DNA of 64,000 nt, from NCBI RefSeq assembly GCF_016056295.1, contig NZ_JAECZB010000001.1, positions 179,421 through 243,420 of the forward strand, in the 5' to 3' direction. A program made the position numbers and the translations under genes. Source of the stretch: Atlanticothrix silvestris CENA357. GTDB taxonomy: Bacteria; Cyanobacteriota; Cyanobacteriia; Cyanobacteriales; Nostocaceae. Positions 9,767 to 18,711 of this stretch are shown piece after piece. Within the stretch, counting starts at the first letter, position 1, and every line of letters starts with the position of its first letter. Under the pieces are notes generated by a model. The model saw nothing but the letters and a program-made list of their open reading frames with translations. It ran no database searches and was not told where the DNA came from.

Positions 9767-10096
9767 CTATGCTCTGGAAGCATCTTGTATCTGTTGTTGA
9801 AAAAGGGTGATGGTGTTAGCGTCTAACTCTTGCTCAGGTGGAACTAGCTCGCGTTCAGCTAATGCTTCTGCTACTTCAGTTGAAGAGGCTTGTCCTAGTG
9901 CTTGCAACAACGAATTGAATGACAGTTTTTGTTGCTGAACTTCTTCTTCAGAAACTGAACCAACAGAATAAGCAAGTGTTACCTGCCGCGTCAGAGCATA
10001 GACAATGTATTGATTTAGGGAAACGCCTTCAATTTCTGCCAAATTAGCTAGTTGCTGGTGTAATGTTTCCGATAATCGAACAGTTAATCTACTCAT
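9767..10096 (-). CDS. Ribbon-helix-helix antitoxin-like protein
   Basis: 109 residues. The first 40 (SRLTVRLSETLHQQLANLAE then EGVSLNQYIVYAL) form a ribbon-helix-helix DNA-binding motif of the HicB-C-terminal/Arc type; the rest is an acidic, Gln/Glu-rich tail that would bind a toxin. Its ATG overlaps by four bases (ATGA) with the end of the PIN-domain frame upstream, the usual coupling in toxin-antitoxin operons, and so it is probably the antitoxin of that pair. The partner looks damaged, so this may be an orphan antitoxin. Confidence 0.75.
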   Translation of the reverse strand: MSRLTVRLSETLHQQLANLAEIEGVSLNQYIVYALTRQVTLAYSVGSVSEEEVQQQKLSFNSLLQALGQASSTEVAEALAERELVPPEQELDANTITLFQQQIQDASRA

Positions 10097-10461
10097 GCTT
10101 GACCTCCATTTTTTGCCAGTTTGATGACTAACTCAACTGGGTTCATTACTTGTAAGCCTAAAGATGTTTCAGCACTTTGAAAGTCACGAAGATTGGACGT
10201 AATGACTGTTGCTCCGGCATTCATAGCACAGTCGACAACCAAATCATCACCTGCATCTGGTGAAGTAGGTCTCCACGATTGGAAAGGGATCTTGTCCGTA
10301 TCGACTTCCCATCTGAAGCCACCGAATCCGGGGAAGTCTGAAAGTACTATCCATGAGATGTCGCTGGGTGCATGGAACTGGACACGTGCCTGATATACAT
10401 TCGAGATGGTGGTGGGTTCCGTACCTTGAGGGCATCCCTTTGGGGATTCAAAATTAAACAT
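10093..10461 (-). pseudogene. PIN-domain toxin remnant with a foreign N-terminal half
   Basis: A 122-residue frame. Only residues about 66-122 look like a PIN ribonuclease: PDAGDDLVVDCAMNAGATVI supplies the acidic DD and the TSNLRDF strand is followed by LGLQVMNPVE, the normal PIN C-terminal half. The first half should hold the catalytic LDTNVL-like strand but instead is an unrelated segment (residues 8-65), and its first residues come from an intergenic repeat of the ATTCAAAATTAAA kind. The missing catalytic N-terminus makes RNase activity unlikely. The start codon is uncertain. It overlaps the antitoxin gene by four bases. Confidence 0.6.
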
Positions 10462-10539
10462 TAAAAATTAAAAATGAATGAGTAAAGCATGGGAGATTTA
10501 TTGGTTATTCTCCCCTACTCCCCTGCCCCCCTGCTTTTC

Positions 10540-11340
10540 CTACTCTGTAACTGCTGCTTTGGGAGCAAACTGAATCCTGGGATCTGGCATGAAAGTATAT
10601 CTGAGATAAAATCCTCCCCAAACAAACAGAAGAATTAACAGACTACCAATACCAAGAGGGCTAGGAAGCCAGAAAACTACTTCTATATGGTTGAGTTCAC
10701 CAGTTTTTAACTGCCACACCAACCCCTTGCCTTTCTTTTCTGGCTCAATCGCATTTTCAGCTATGGGAATGTTCTTAGCTCCCCAAGGGGTCTTTAAGCT
10801 AAAGTCTAAATCGAGAATGGAACCAGTATCAGATAGAACATTACCTTTGCTGGCGATTATTGAGAGCGATCGCAAGTCTAAATCATAAATCAATCGATTC
10901 TTCACTAAAAGCAAAAAGTTTTTCTGCTCCAAAAGTAAGTTAGATTCTATTTTTGGCAGTTCAGAATCAGATTCACTTTGCACAGGCTCAGCCTTTTGAT
11001 TGGCATGGGAGTTAAAAAATTTATTGAACTTTGTTTGTAACTCCTGACCATTAGTAAAGGGAATTGTCACAATCAGTTCTTCTTTAGAAATCCGCCGCAC
11101 TTTACCTTCTAGGCTGCGGGCACGGCTTTCTATGCTGTTTAACCAAGCATATACATAGTCGCCACTAAAACTGGTAAGCCGTTCTCCCAATTTAATATGC
11201 TGTACCATTTCACCGCTATTTGAGTTGTCAAAATTCACTCCCACATCGTATTGAACACAACCAGACAGAAACAGCGATGTTAACAGCACCAGCCACAAAA
11301 TAGATTTTGGGATTTTGGCTTTCCTTTTTTTTAGTTGCAT
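10540..11340 (-). CDS. DUF3153 lipoprotein with a C-terminal membrane span
   Basis: 266 residues from the ATG at 11340; a longer frame starts at 11454, but starting at 11340 puts a lipobox (LFLSGC, Cys28) at the end of a normal signal peptide, so I prefer it. The body (YDVGVNFDNSNSGEMVQHIK and onward) is the cyanobacterial DUF3153 domain of unknown function. Near the C-terminus is a hydrophobic span (LLILLFVWGGFYL) followed by a short tail. A lipid anchor at one end and a span at the other would hold it to the membrane with the domain outside the cytoplasm. It lies next to a TPR membrane protein on the same strand. Confidence 0.75.
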   Translation of the reverse strand: MQLKKRKAKIPKSILWLVLLTSLFLSGCVQYDVGVNFDNSNSGEMVQHIKLGERLTSFSGDYVYAWLNSIESRARSLEGKVRRISKEELIVTIPFTNGQELQTKFNKFFNSHANQKAEPVQSESDSELPKIESNLLLEQKNFLLLVKNRLIYDLDLRSLSIIASKGNVLSDTGSILDLDFSLKTPWGAKNIPIAENAIEPEKKGKGLVWQLKTGELNHIEVVFWLPSPLGIGSLLILLFVWGGFYLRYTFMPDPRIQFAPKAAVTE

Positions 11341-11579
11341 CTGGGAGAGCGAATTTCGACTAGTCTGTGGCATGATCAATGCAATTTTTGTCCCCATCAA
11401 ACTCAATGGTCTGATGAGCCACATTAAAATCTTTCCGAAAGTAAAAGAATTCATTACTATATATCTCCCAAAAAGTCAAATATAGAGATTTTGATGATCT
11501 CTAAGACATTCGTGGTTAGGGAGGCAGAAGCCAGAATAAGCATATTTCCTAACTCCTGTCTCCTGTAACTAGATGTATT

Positions 11580-12098
11580 TCAAAAACTTGACCAAACCAA
11601 GTATGAAATGGTTAAACCCATAGCAACTAGCGCTACCCAGATAAAGCGATTATCTCTGGTATTGACCTGACTTAGGTCAACAAATTCTGGTTCAGCCGTC
11701 TTTTGACCAGAAGATTTCCGGGGATTGACAGTTACGCGAATTTTGGATTCATTGTCAGGCAGCGTACCCAAATCCGGAATTTCGGTCATCCATTCGCTCG
11801 GTCTTTGAAGCTTTGGTGCTTGTAAAATGTAAAGCAACCGCTTTGCCTGTTTACTAGTTTCTGCAAAGGGATGGTGTTTAAGTTGTTGGCAAAGGGCGAT
11901 CGCCTCTTCTGTGCGCCCAGCTGCTTCATAAGCTGTTACCAGCCAAATTTCTACTTCACCCCCAAGGCGAGAATTACGAGCCAACAGGGCGCTTGCTTTT
12001 TCTAAATTTTCCACAGCTTCTCTGTATTGCCCACTTTCAAAGGCAAGTCTTCCAGTTTGGTATCTAGCTGTGGCTTTTTCTAAACTTTCTGCACTCAC
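11580..12098 (-). CDS. Tetratricopeptide-repeat protein with C-terminal membrane anchor
   Basis: 172 residues. Residues about 10-95 contain two to three TPR helices (YQTGRLAFESGQYREAVENL, then LVTAYEAAGRTEEAIALCQQ), a protein-interaction scaffold. A linker with IPDLGTLPD follows, and the last 20 residues (FIWVALVAMGLTISYLVW) form one membrane span ending in a short tail, so the TPR part should face the cytoplasm if tail-anchored. Conserved in cyanobacteria as a hypothetical; partners unknown. Same strand as the DUF3153 gene, 240 bases apart. Confidence 0.75.
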   Translation of the reverse strand: MSAESLEKATARYQTGRLAFESGQYREAVENLEKASALLARNSRLGGEVEIWLVTAYEAAGRTEEAIALCQQLKHHPFAETSKQAKRLLYILQAPKLQRPSEWMTEIPDLGTLPDNESKIRVTVNPRKSSGQKTAEPEFVDLSQVNTRDNRFIWVALVAMGLTISYLVWSSF

Positions 12099-12280
12099 GT
12101 TTTATACACAAATCAGCACTACTTTAATTTTGCCAATATCAGTAATCTTTTGAGCTAATTCGCTGGTTACAGTCAGTGTAAGAATATCTCACTGTAACTA
12201 CTAGGCGGAAGTTACTAAAATCAGCTAACCTAGCTGCATTGAACAGAAATTGCATCTCGCCAACTACTCGGAGCCAGCCT

Positions 12281-13429
12281 GTGAACCTCGGTCAATGGAT
12301 CGGCTTAATCGCCTTAGTTCTGTCTTTATACATTTTGTGGCAAATCAAAGAAGTACTTTTATTGATGTTTGCCGCAGTTGTTCTAGCTACTACCTTAAAT
12401 CGTCTTGCCCAACGATTTCAACGTTCAGGAATGAAGCGTGGATTGGGCGTTCTATTATCAGTGGCAATTTTTTTTGCAGGCGTTGTAGGTTTTTTCTGGC
12501 TGATTGTGCCGTCTTTTGTGCAGCAGTTTCATGAATTAACCTATCGAGTTCCCCAAGGGATAGAACGCTTCAATAGTTGGCTAGATCAACTAAAAACTCT
12601 AGTTCCTACTCAGTTGGTTCCCTATGTACCTGATCTCAACAGCCTCATTCAACAAGCACAGCCCTTAGTCAATCGGGTACTGGGAAGTTCTTTCGCCTTT
12701 GTATCCGGCTCCCTAGAAGTTGTACTAAAACTTTTACTGGTATTAGTTTTGACGGGAATGTTGTTAGTTAACCCGTTAGCTTACCGCAAAGTATTTGTAC
12801 GGTTGTTTCCCTCATTTTATCGGCGGCGGGTAGATGGGATTTTGGATAAATGTGAAGTTTCTTTGGGGGGATGGATAACAGGGGCTTTCATTGCCATGTG
12901 TGTAGTGGGGCTAATGAGTGTTACTGGCTTATCCATTTTGGGTGTTAAGGCGGCACTAGCTTTAGGGGTTTTGGCGGGATTTTTGAACTTAATTCCCAAT
13001 TTAGGGCCAACACTCAGTGTAGTTCCAGCAATGGCGATCGCTCTGTTGGATGCTCCCTGGAAATGTCTTGCTGTTTTGATTTTATACTTTATTATTCAGC
13101 AAGCTGAGAGCAATTTCATCACGCCAGTTGTCATGGCGCATCAGGTTTCATTACTGCCAGCAGTAACGTTAATTTCCCAACTATTTTTCGTTACTTTCTT
13201 TGGCTTTCTAGGATTATTTCTCGCCCTACCTTTAACCGTTGTCGCCAAGATTTGGTTACAAGAAGTGCTGATTCACGATGTTTTAGATCAGTGGGTAAAT
13301 CATCATGCAAACGAGACTGAGTTGGTTATAGTGCCTGAATCTCCACCATTAGATGAGGATTGGAAAGCAGAAACTACGGGGAATAATCAAGAGCAATTAA
13401 ATAATGATGCTTGGGATCAAAAAGATTAA
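12281..13429 (+). CDS. AI-2E family transporter (PerM-like permease)
   Basis: 382 residues from the GTG at 12281, chosen because GGAG lies seven bases upstream and the product then begins at the conserved NLGQWIGLIAL; a TTG at 12239 has no ribosome-binding site. About seven to eight membrane spans in the PerM layout: two N-terminal spans, a soluble middle (residues about 90-150, PQGIERFNSWLDQL), and a C-terminal group with the family motif GVLAGFLNLIPNLGPTLS and LPLTVVAKIW. Family members include sodium/proton antiporters and the proposed autoinducer-2 exporter; the substrate here is unknown. A 50-residue acidic hydrophilic tail follows the last span. Confidence 0.85.
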   Translation: MNLGQWIGLIALVLSLYILWQIKEVLLLMFAAVVLATTLNRLAQRFQRSGMKRGLGVLLSVAIFFAGVVGFFWLIVPSFVQQFHELTYRVPQGIERFNSWLDQLKTLVPTQLVPYVPDLNSLIQQAQPLVNRVLGSSFAFVSGSLEVVLKLLLVLVLTGMLLVNPLAYRKVFVRLFPSFYRRRVDGILDKCEVSLGGWITGAFIAMCVVGLMSVTGLSILGVKAALALGVLAGFLNLIPNLGPTLSVVPAMAIALLDAPWKCLAVLILYFIIQQAESNFITPVVMAHQVSLLPAVTLISQLFFVTFFGFLGLFLALPLTVVAKIWLQEVLIHDVLDQWVNHHANETELVIVPESPPLDEDWKAETTGNNQEQLNNDAWDQKD

Positions 13430-13455
13430 TTAAGGGTTATTGGTGTAATCTGATC

Positions 13456-13475
13456 AGACGCGATTTATCGCGTCT
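13456..13475. repeat. Perfect hairpin repeat after the AI-2E gene
   Basis: AGACGCGAT-TT-ATCGCGTCT is a nine-base perfect stem with a two-base loop followed by CTACA. This is a familiar small palindromic repeat of Nostoc genomes; its place 27 bases after the AI-2E stop suggests it helps end transcription, though without a T-tract. Confidence 0.7.
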
Positions 13476-13521
13476 CTACATGAGGCTTTTTGGCTTAACG
13501 TAACGGTATTGATCAAAAAAA

Positions 13522-13535
13522 CCCCCATAAGGGGG
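13522..13535 (-). terminator. Intrinsic terminator of the ctaCDE operon
   Basis: CCCCC-ATAA-GGGGG stem. Read on the minus strand it is followed by seven T residues, a classical rho-independent terminator 46 bases beyond the ctaE stop. On the plus strand it is followed by CTTGTTTT, so it may also stop transcription coming from the AI-2E gene. Confidence 0.9.
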
Positions 13536-13580
13536 CTTGTTTTAGTTATTCGCGTGGAGTGAATAACTATCAATTAATAC

Positions 13581-14207
13581 TCAAAGTAGATATAACAATC
13601 CGAACAGAATAATCCAAATCACGTCCACAAAGTGCCAGTAGATTTCAGCAGCTTCGATGCCAAAGTGCTTTTCGCTACTGTAATGATCTTGCACGCGCGA
13701 TCGCCACAACACAGCAAGAATTGCGAAAACGCCGATGGTAACGTGCAGTCCGTGGAATCCAGTCAACACATAAAATGCACTAGCAAACAAATTGGTAGTC
13801 AGACCAAATTCTAAGTGGGTATATTCATACACCTGACCTACCAAGAAAATAGCACCCATCGCCGCAGTAATTGCTAACCAGATTCGCGCACCCCGCGCAT
13901 CGTTCTTTTTAATAGCAGTATCGGCATTGTGCATGACAAAACTACTGGAAATTAGATTGATAGTGTTAACTCCAGGTAGCAAAAGTTCTAACTCTGGTGT
14001 ACCTGCTGGGGGCCATGCAGGCAAGGTAGCACGGAAAGCCAGATAGGCTCCGAACAACCCCAGAAAAATCATCCCTTCAGCAATCAAGAAGACAACTAAC
14101 CCAAACAAACGATGGTCTGGATGTTCTTCGTGATGACCAGCCGCTGCTTCCGCTGCGTGGTGATGATTCAGTTCAGTTTGAGCTGGATCAATTGTTTGAC
14201 TTTGCAT
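13581..14207 (-). CDS. ctaE: Cytochrome c oxidase subunit III
   Basis: 208 residues, the short five-span form of subunit III that lacks the first two helices of mitochondrial COX3, as in most cyanobacteria. It carries no metal centre and stabilises the oxygen/proton path of the oxidase in thylakoid and cytoplasmic membranes. Recognisable parts are FLIAEGMIFLGLFGAYLAFR, NTINLISSSFVMHNAD and the C-terminal YVLTGFHGLHVTIG then EIYWHFVDVIWIILFGLLYL. The His-rich N-terminus (HHHAAEAAAGHHEEH) is variable. Last gene of the ctaC-ctaD-ctaE group; 209 bases of repeat DNA separate it from ctaD. Confidence 0.95.
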   Translation of the reverse strand: MQSQTIDPAQTELNHHHAAEAAAGHHEEHPDHRLFGLVVFLIAEGMIFLGLFGAYLAFRATLPAWPPAGTPELELLLPGVNTINLISSSFVMHNADTAIKKNDARGARIWLAITAAMGAIFLVGQVYEYTHLEFGLTTNLFASAFYVLTGFHGLHVTIGVFAILAVLWRSRVQDHYSSEKHFGIEAAEIYWHFVDVIWIILFGLLYLL

Positions 14208-14416
14208 GAATCTTTAATGCCTAGAGGACAAGTGGGGAGCAGGGGGCAGGAGGAGGCAGGGAGCAGGGGAGCAGGGGAGCAACAATCTTGGGAAAAGGTT
14301 AAAGGGTAAAGGGTAAAGGATGAAGAAATAAACCCATTCTCCTTTGCCCTTGTTATCGATGCCCCATGCCCTATCCCCTAGTCCCTAATCCCTAACACCT
14401 AGCCTCTAGTCCCTAT
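14208..14416. repeat. Dispersed intergenic repeat, copy 2, plus CCCTA heptamers
   Basis: The gap ctaE-ctaD contains a G-rich run (GGAGCAGGGGAGCAACAATC), the core AAAGGGTAAAGGATGAAGAA shared with 3133-3268, and then an array of degenerate heptamers (CCCTAGT, CCCTAAT, CCCTAAC) up to the ctaD stop. It lies within a presumed operon, so it may change the relative expression of subunit III. Confidence 0.75.
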
Positions 14417-16153
14417 CTATTTACGGTCTTCGGGATTGGCAGCAACCGCTGGATCGGGTTCTGCTCTTAACACTGAGTTGGGGCCGCCGGACAAGACTGG
14501 ATTGGGATCAGATAAAGGTACACCTTCATTAGCCTTTTCCAAGCCGTAGTCATAAGGGCCTGTAGCTAGTACTGGGGGTTTGTCAAAATTTTCGATCGCT
14601 GGTGGTGAGGTAGTCATCCACTCTAAGGTAAGTGCCCTCCAGGGATTATTACCAGCTTTTTCACCGTATAACCAACTCCAAATGGCATTGATAATAAAGG
14701 GAAATGTCGAAACTGCCAGTATATAAGCACCTATAGTGCAGATTTCGTTGAGAAACGTAAATTTGGGGTCATACTGGGCAACACGGCGATTCATACCCAT
14801 CATTCCTAGCTTGTGCATAGGTAAGAAGGCCATATTTAGACCAACAATTGTCAAGGTAAAGTGAACCTTACCCCAAAATTCGTTGATCATCCGTCCCGTC
14901 ATTTTGGGGAACCAATGGTAAATCGCTGCATAAATGCCGAGGACACTACCACCAAATAGGACGTAGTGCAAGTGTGCTACCACAAAATAAGTGTCATGAA
15001 CGTGAATATCAAAAGGCACTGCTGCCAACATCACGCCACTGATCCCGCCAATCACAAAGGTACCCACAAAGCCCATAGCAAAAAGCATGGCACTGTTGAG
15101 TTGGATTTTTCCACCCCACATAGTTGCCAACCAGCTGAAAATCTTAATTCCTGTAGGTACGGCAATAATCATGGTGGTGATCATAAAAAACATCCGCAAC
15201 CAACCAGGAATACCGCTGGTAAACATGTGGTGTGCCCAAACAATGAGCCCCAAAAAACTAATTGCTAGAGATGAATAAGCGATCGCTTTATAGCCAAAAA
15301 TCGGCTTGCGAGAATGCACAGGGATCACTTCCGAAATTGCCCCAAAGAAAGGCAAAATCATAATGTAAACGGCTGGGTGGGAGTAGAACCAGAACATGTG
15401 CTGGTAAACTACCGGATCTCCACCACCGGTTGGGTTAAAAAATGTTGTGCCGGCAATCAAATCAAAAGCTAGCAGAATTAAACCTGCTGCCAAAACTGGT
15501 GTTGATACCAGACTCAAAGCTGAGGTAGCAAACATTGCCCAACAAAATAAGGGCAACTGAAAGAAACCTAGTCCTGGGGTACGCATTTTCAGCAGTGTCA
15601 CCAGGAAATTGATTGATCCCAAAATAGATGATGTCCCTAGCAAGAGGACGCTCATAATCCAAATTCCCTCACCCACTTGGCCTGTTACCAAGCTCAAAGG
15701 AGGGTAGGAAGTCCAACCTGCATCCGGTGCATCGCCTACTAATAAACTAGCAATCAACAACAACCCAGCAGGGGGAATCATCCAAAAGGCAACAGCGTTC
15801 AAGCGTGGGAATGCCATATCCTTTGCCCCAATCATCAAAGGGATCAGATAGTTAGCAAAACCCGCACCAGCTGGCACAATCCACAAGAAAATCATGATTG
15901 TGGCGTGCAGCGTAAATAAGCTGTTGTAAACTTCAGGCGTAACAAAATCTACTTCTGGTGTTCGTAGTTCCGTGCGAACTAAGTCAGCTAATACGCCACC
16001 AATACAGTAGAAAATGAACGTAGTGACTAGGTATTGAATCCCAATCACCTTATGGTCGGTATTAAAACCAAAGTAGTCTTGCCATTTTCTGATCCCTGGC
16101 TCCTCAATACGGGCAGGGATGTTGGCGGTTTCTTGTAACTGAGCTTGTGTCAT
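14417..16153 (-). CDS. ctaD: Cytochrome c oxidase subunit I
   Basis: 578 residues, twelve membrane spans. This is the catalytic subunit that reduces O2 to water at the haem a3-CuB centre and pumps protons. All ligands are readable: LHATIMIF (haem a His), HPAVYIMIL (CuB His and the cross-linked Tyr), AHHMFTSG (two CuB His), and HDTYFVVAHLHYVLFG (haem a3 and haem a His). The family normally reads His-Pro-Glu-Val-Tyr; here it is His-Pro-Ala-Val-Tyr, as in other cyanobacterial aa3 oxidases. The C-terminal tail after residue about 520 is hydrophilic and variable. Downstream of ctaC across a 96-bp heptamer repeat. Which paralogous cox set this is cannot be proven, but the AbrB regulator nearby points to the vegetative-cell cox1 type. 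Confidence 0.97.
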   Translation of the reverse strand: MTQAQLQETANIPARIEEPGIRKWQDYFGFNTDHKVIGIQYLVTTFIFYCIGGVLADLVRTELRTPEVDFVTPEVYNSLFTLHATIMIFLWIVPAGAGFANYLIPLMIGAKDMAFPRLNAVAFWMIPPAGLLLIASLLVGDAPDAGWTSYPPLSLVTGQVGEGIWIMSVLLLGTSSILGSINFLVTLLKMRTPGLGFFQLPLFCWAMFATSALSLVSTPVLAAGLILLAFDLIAGTTFFNPTGGGDPVVYQHMFWFYSHPAVYIMILPFFGAISEVIPVHSRKPIFGYKAIAYSSLAISFLGLIVWAHHMFTSGIPGWLRMFFMITTMIIAVPTGIKIFSWLATMWGGKIQLNSAMLFAMGFVGTFVIGGISGVMLAAVPFDIHVHDTYFVVAHLHYVLFGGSVLGIYAAIYHWFPKMTGRMINEFWGKVHFTLTIVGLNMAFLPMHKLGMMGMNRRVAQYDPKFTFLNEICTIGAYILAVSTFPFIINAIWSWLYGEKAGNNPWRALTLEWMTTSPPAIENFDKPPVLATGPYDYGLEKANEGVPLSDPNPVLSGGPNSVLRAEPDPAVAANPEDRK

Positions 16154-16249
16154 AAGAGTTAGTTGTTAGTTGTCAGTTGTTAGTTGTTAGTTGTCAGTTG
16201 TTAATTTTTATTTGCCACTGACTACTGACTACTGACCACTGACAAAAGA
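16154..16249. repeat. Inverted heptamer array between ctaC and ctaD
   Basis: Units of TTAGTTG and TCAGTTG (16158-16204) face units of CTGACTA and CTGACCA (16217-16243). The two halves are complementary, so the intercistronic mRNA could form a long hairpin. Same repeat family as at 3771, 6187 and 48885. Confidence 0.75.
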
Positions 16250-17344
16250 CTAATGGTGATGAGCAGGGTGAACTTGAGTAAGCATTTCTGATTTAATTCC
16301 CATGTCCTTAGTGTAAGGAGCAAGAAATTCATCCGGGGATTGATCAGCAGGGTTGAGAGCAACAGCTTGGTTTAGCGTTTCTTTGCTGGCAACTTGCTGC
16401 TCTTGCATCCATTGATCAAAAGCCTGTTGGGTTTCGACCACTATTTGTGATCTCATTGCCCCGTGGTAGGGGCCACAAAGTTCAGCGCAAATGAGATCAT
16501 AAGTACCTGCTATTTTGGGCGTGAAGCGAATTTCGCTCTGTCTACCAGGAATGACATCCTGTTTCAGGCGAAATTCTGGAACCCAAAAGGCGTGGATGAC
16601 ATCGTTGGCTGTCATGTTAACTTTCACCTCACGCCCAACGGGAACGTGCAACTCGCCCGTGGTGATCCCAGTTTCTGGATAGGTGAAAATCCAGGCGTAC
16701 TGGAGACCTGTAATATTGACCAGTAATTCTGGTGGTTGTCCTGCTTTATCACGACTGCCCCCAATAGTAGGAGCAACACTACCTACACCAGGAGCATTCC
16801 GTTTTTGGGGAATTTGATCAGCATTGCGGACTGCCGCTGTAGCAGGATCTTGCATTGCCTCATCAGATTTTTCTTGATTGAGGTTTGGTTCTGTGCTGAA
16901 AGGGCTATCGTTTAAAGTTGCTGCAATCGCTGCCCCAGGCATGGTCATCGATTGCTGAGTAATTGGGGCTTCATGGACGGCATGGGGATCGAAACCACCG
17001 ATTTCATTGTATACATCAAAGCTGTAAACAGAAATACCGAGAACTATAATTGCTGGGATCGCCGTCCAAAGGATTTCTAAAGGCACATTGCCTTCAACTG
17101 GTGGGCCGTCTTCATTGTCACCTGCACGTCGACGATATTTAAATGCAGAGTAAATTAAAACACCTTCGACTAACAGGAATATACCTGTAGAAACGATCAT
17201 CATCGTGTTAAAAAGACCATCAACTAAGACGGCTTCATCCGAGGCTGCTGTTGGCAACAGACCGTGATTTTGACCGTACCAAAAGCTGACTAGTGTTAGC
17301 ACGATGCCAATGAGTAATGTCCAGATTGAACTTGGAATCTTCAC
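16250..17344 (-). CDS. ctaC: Cytochrome c oxidase subunit II
   Basis: 364 residues. Subunit II takes electrons from cytochrome c6 or plastocyanin through its CuA centre. Two N-terminal spans (residues about 10-25 and 45-65, then 90-108) precede a cupredoxin domain on the lumenal/periplasmic side. CuA ligands are all present: His251 (HAFWVPEF), Cys286, Glu288 and Cys290 (CAELC), His294 and Met297 (GPYHGAM). Between the membrane part and the cupredoxin fold is an unusually long, low-complexity linker (about 112-205) rich in Asn, Gln, Ala and Pro. A C-terminal HPAHHH tail is present. First gene of the oxidase group, divergent from ctaA over 383 bp. Confidence 0.96.
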   Translation of the reverse strand: MKIPSSIWTLLIGIVLTLVSFWYGQNHGLLPTAASDEAVLVDGLFNTMMIVSTGIFLLVEGVLIYSAFKYRRRAGDNEDGPPVEGNVPLEILWTAIPAIIVLGISVYSFDVYNEIGGFDPHAVHEAPITQQSMTMPGAAIAATLNDSPFSTEPNLNQEKSDEAMQDPATAAVRNADQIPQKRNAPGVGSVAPTIGGSRDKAGQPPELLVNITGLQYAWIFTYPETGITTGELHVPVGREVKVNMTANDVIHAFWVPEFRLKQDVIPGRQSEIRFTPKIAGTYDLICAELCGPYHGAMRSQIVVETQQAFDQWMQEQQVASKETLNQAVALNPADQSPDEFLAPYTKDMGIKSEMLTQVHPAHHH

Positions 17345-17727
17345 GGCTTACTTAATTGAAATTACTACGTTATTTTAAAGCGGCTCACTTACTAAGGTAG
17401 TCTAGGCTGCAAGACATAGAGACTAATGGTCTGAAATTTTTATTAATTTTTTTGGCTACATTACTAATCTTGAGTAAAAGAGATTTATCAAATACTGCCA
17501 AAAATAGATGTAAATCAATGAAAAAATTCAGAATAGTCAAATTGATTGTCATTTCTCAAATGCTAACAACTTGAAAAATACCTAAAGCTTCTGGCTAAAA
17601 CTGGCTGGAGTGATTCAATGTATAAGTGAAAGCCAATCTATAAAATCCTAGGCTATACGCTAGGGTAAAGATGGGTCAGTACTAATTTAGATAGCTACTA
17701 CCAAAAGCGGGCAACAAGGTATTGTTC
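17345..17727. other. Divergent promoter region ctaC / ctaA
   Basis: 383 bp, AT-rich, no coding frame. It must carry the promoters of both the oxidase operon and ctaA. I did not see a convincing sigma-70 pair or a GTA-N8-TAC NtcA box. Confidence 0.5.
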
Positions 17728-18711
17728 ATGAACGAATTTGTCCTAGAACAACAAAATCAAGCGGCAGCAGAGCAGCAAAAGCCAAAAGAAGTGATTCGTC
17801 GCTTGGTTTGGAGGATGTGCATAGCCACATTAATTTTGATGGCAATAGGCAGTGCCACCCGCGTCATGAATGCTGGACTCGCTTGCCCAGACTGGCCATT
17901 ATGCTACGGGGAACTGGTGCCAGCCAAGCAAATGAATTTCCAAGTATTTTTGGAGTGGTTTCACAGGTTAGATGCGAGTTTGATTGGTGTCAGCGCGATC
18001 GCCCTTTTTGGTTTATCTTGGTGGCATCGTCGTTTCTTACCCACCTGGCTGCCTTGGGCATCGACATTCTCCTTGTTTTTAATTGTCTTTCAAGGCGTTT
18101 TGGGAGGACTGACTGTCACTGAACTGTTGCGCTTTGATATCGTGACCGCCCACTTGGGAACGGCACTGTTGTTCTTCAGTACCCTATTAATTATCGGCAC
18201 GGCACTCACCCCCTATCAGGGAACTGGAAACGTTGGTAAGTTGCCTTGGGTAGGTTTAACTGCCACTATTTTGGTTTACCTGCAAAGTCTATTAGGTGCT
18301 TTGGTCGGGTCACGCTGGGCACTACACCAGTGCTTTGGTGGTTCTCAGCTTTGCGGCGTGATGTACAGCCATATTTTAGGCTTAGTGCCGCCAACTGTTG
18401 CCACCTTAGGAGTGGTATTAATTTCCTGGCGAACACCTGCACTGCATCCAGCTTTACGGCGACTGGCAAACATGGCTGGTGGATTGTTGGTTCTACAAAT
18501 CCTTTTGGGAGTTGCTACTTACCGATTACACCTGCAAGTCGAGCCTCTTACCGTTTCTCACCAAGCTGTGGGAGCTACTTTATTGGGTACTTTAGCTGCT
18601 TTCACAGTTCTGGCAATGCGTGACTGGATTGGTAGCCGTGAGATCAACGCTTACTCTGTTGGTCTAACATCACCTGCTACAAGTACAAAAGCAAATGGCT
18701 TGAATCCATAA
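17728..18711 (+). CDS. ctaA: Haem A synthase (CtaA/COX15)
   Basis: 327 residues from the ATG at 17728 (AAGG eight bases upstream; a TTG at 17722 is less likely). CtaA oxidises haem o to haem a, the cofactor of the oxidase encoded divergently next door. About eight membrane spans as two four-helix halves. Conserved features: RVMNAGLACPDWPLCYG near the N-terminus, EWFHRLDASLIG and VTAHLGTALLFF with haem-ligating His, and in the second half GSRWALHQCFGGSQLCGVMY then LTVSHQAVGATLLG. The Cys pairs in the extracytoplasmic loops are present in both halves. The next gene, ctaB, makes its substrate. Confidence 0.95.
   Translation: MNEFVLEQQNQAAAEQQKPKEVIRRLVWRMCIATLILMAIGSATRVMNAGLACPDWPLCYGELVPAKQMNFQVFLEWFHRLDASLIGVSAIALFGLSWWHRRFLPTWLPWASTFSLFLIVFQGVLGGLTVTELLRFDIVTAHLGTALLFFSTLLIIGTALTPYQGTGNVGKLPWVGLTATILVYLQSLLGALVGSRWALHQCFGGSQLCGVMYSHILGLVPPTVATLGVVLISWRTPALHPALRRLANMAGGLLVLQILLGVATYRLHLQVEPLTVSHQAVGATLLGTLAAFTVLAMRDWIGSREINAYSVGLTSPATSTKANGLNP

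Noticed and set aside
10193-10435. Short frames on both strands inside the PIN remnant
   Set aside because: They are other-frame shadows of the chimeric N-terminal segment.
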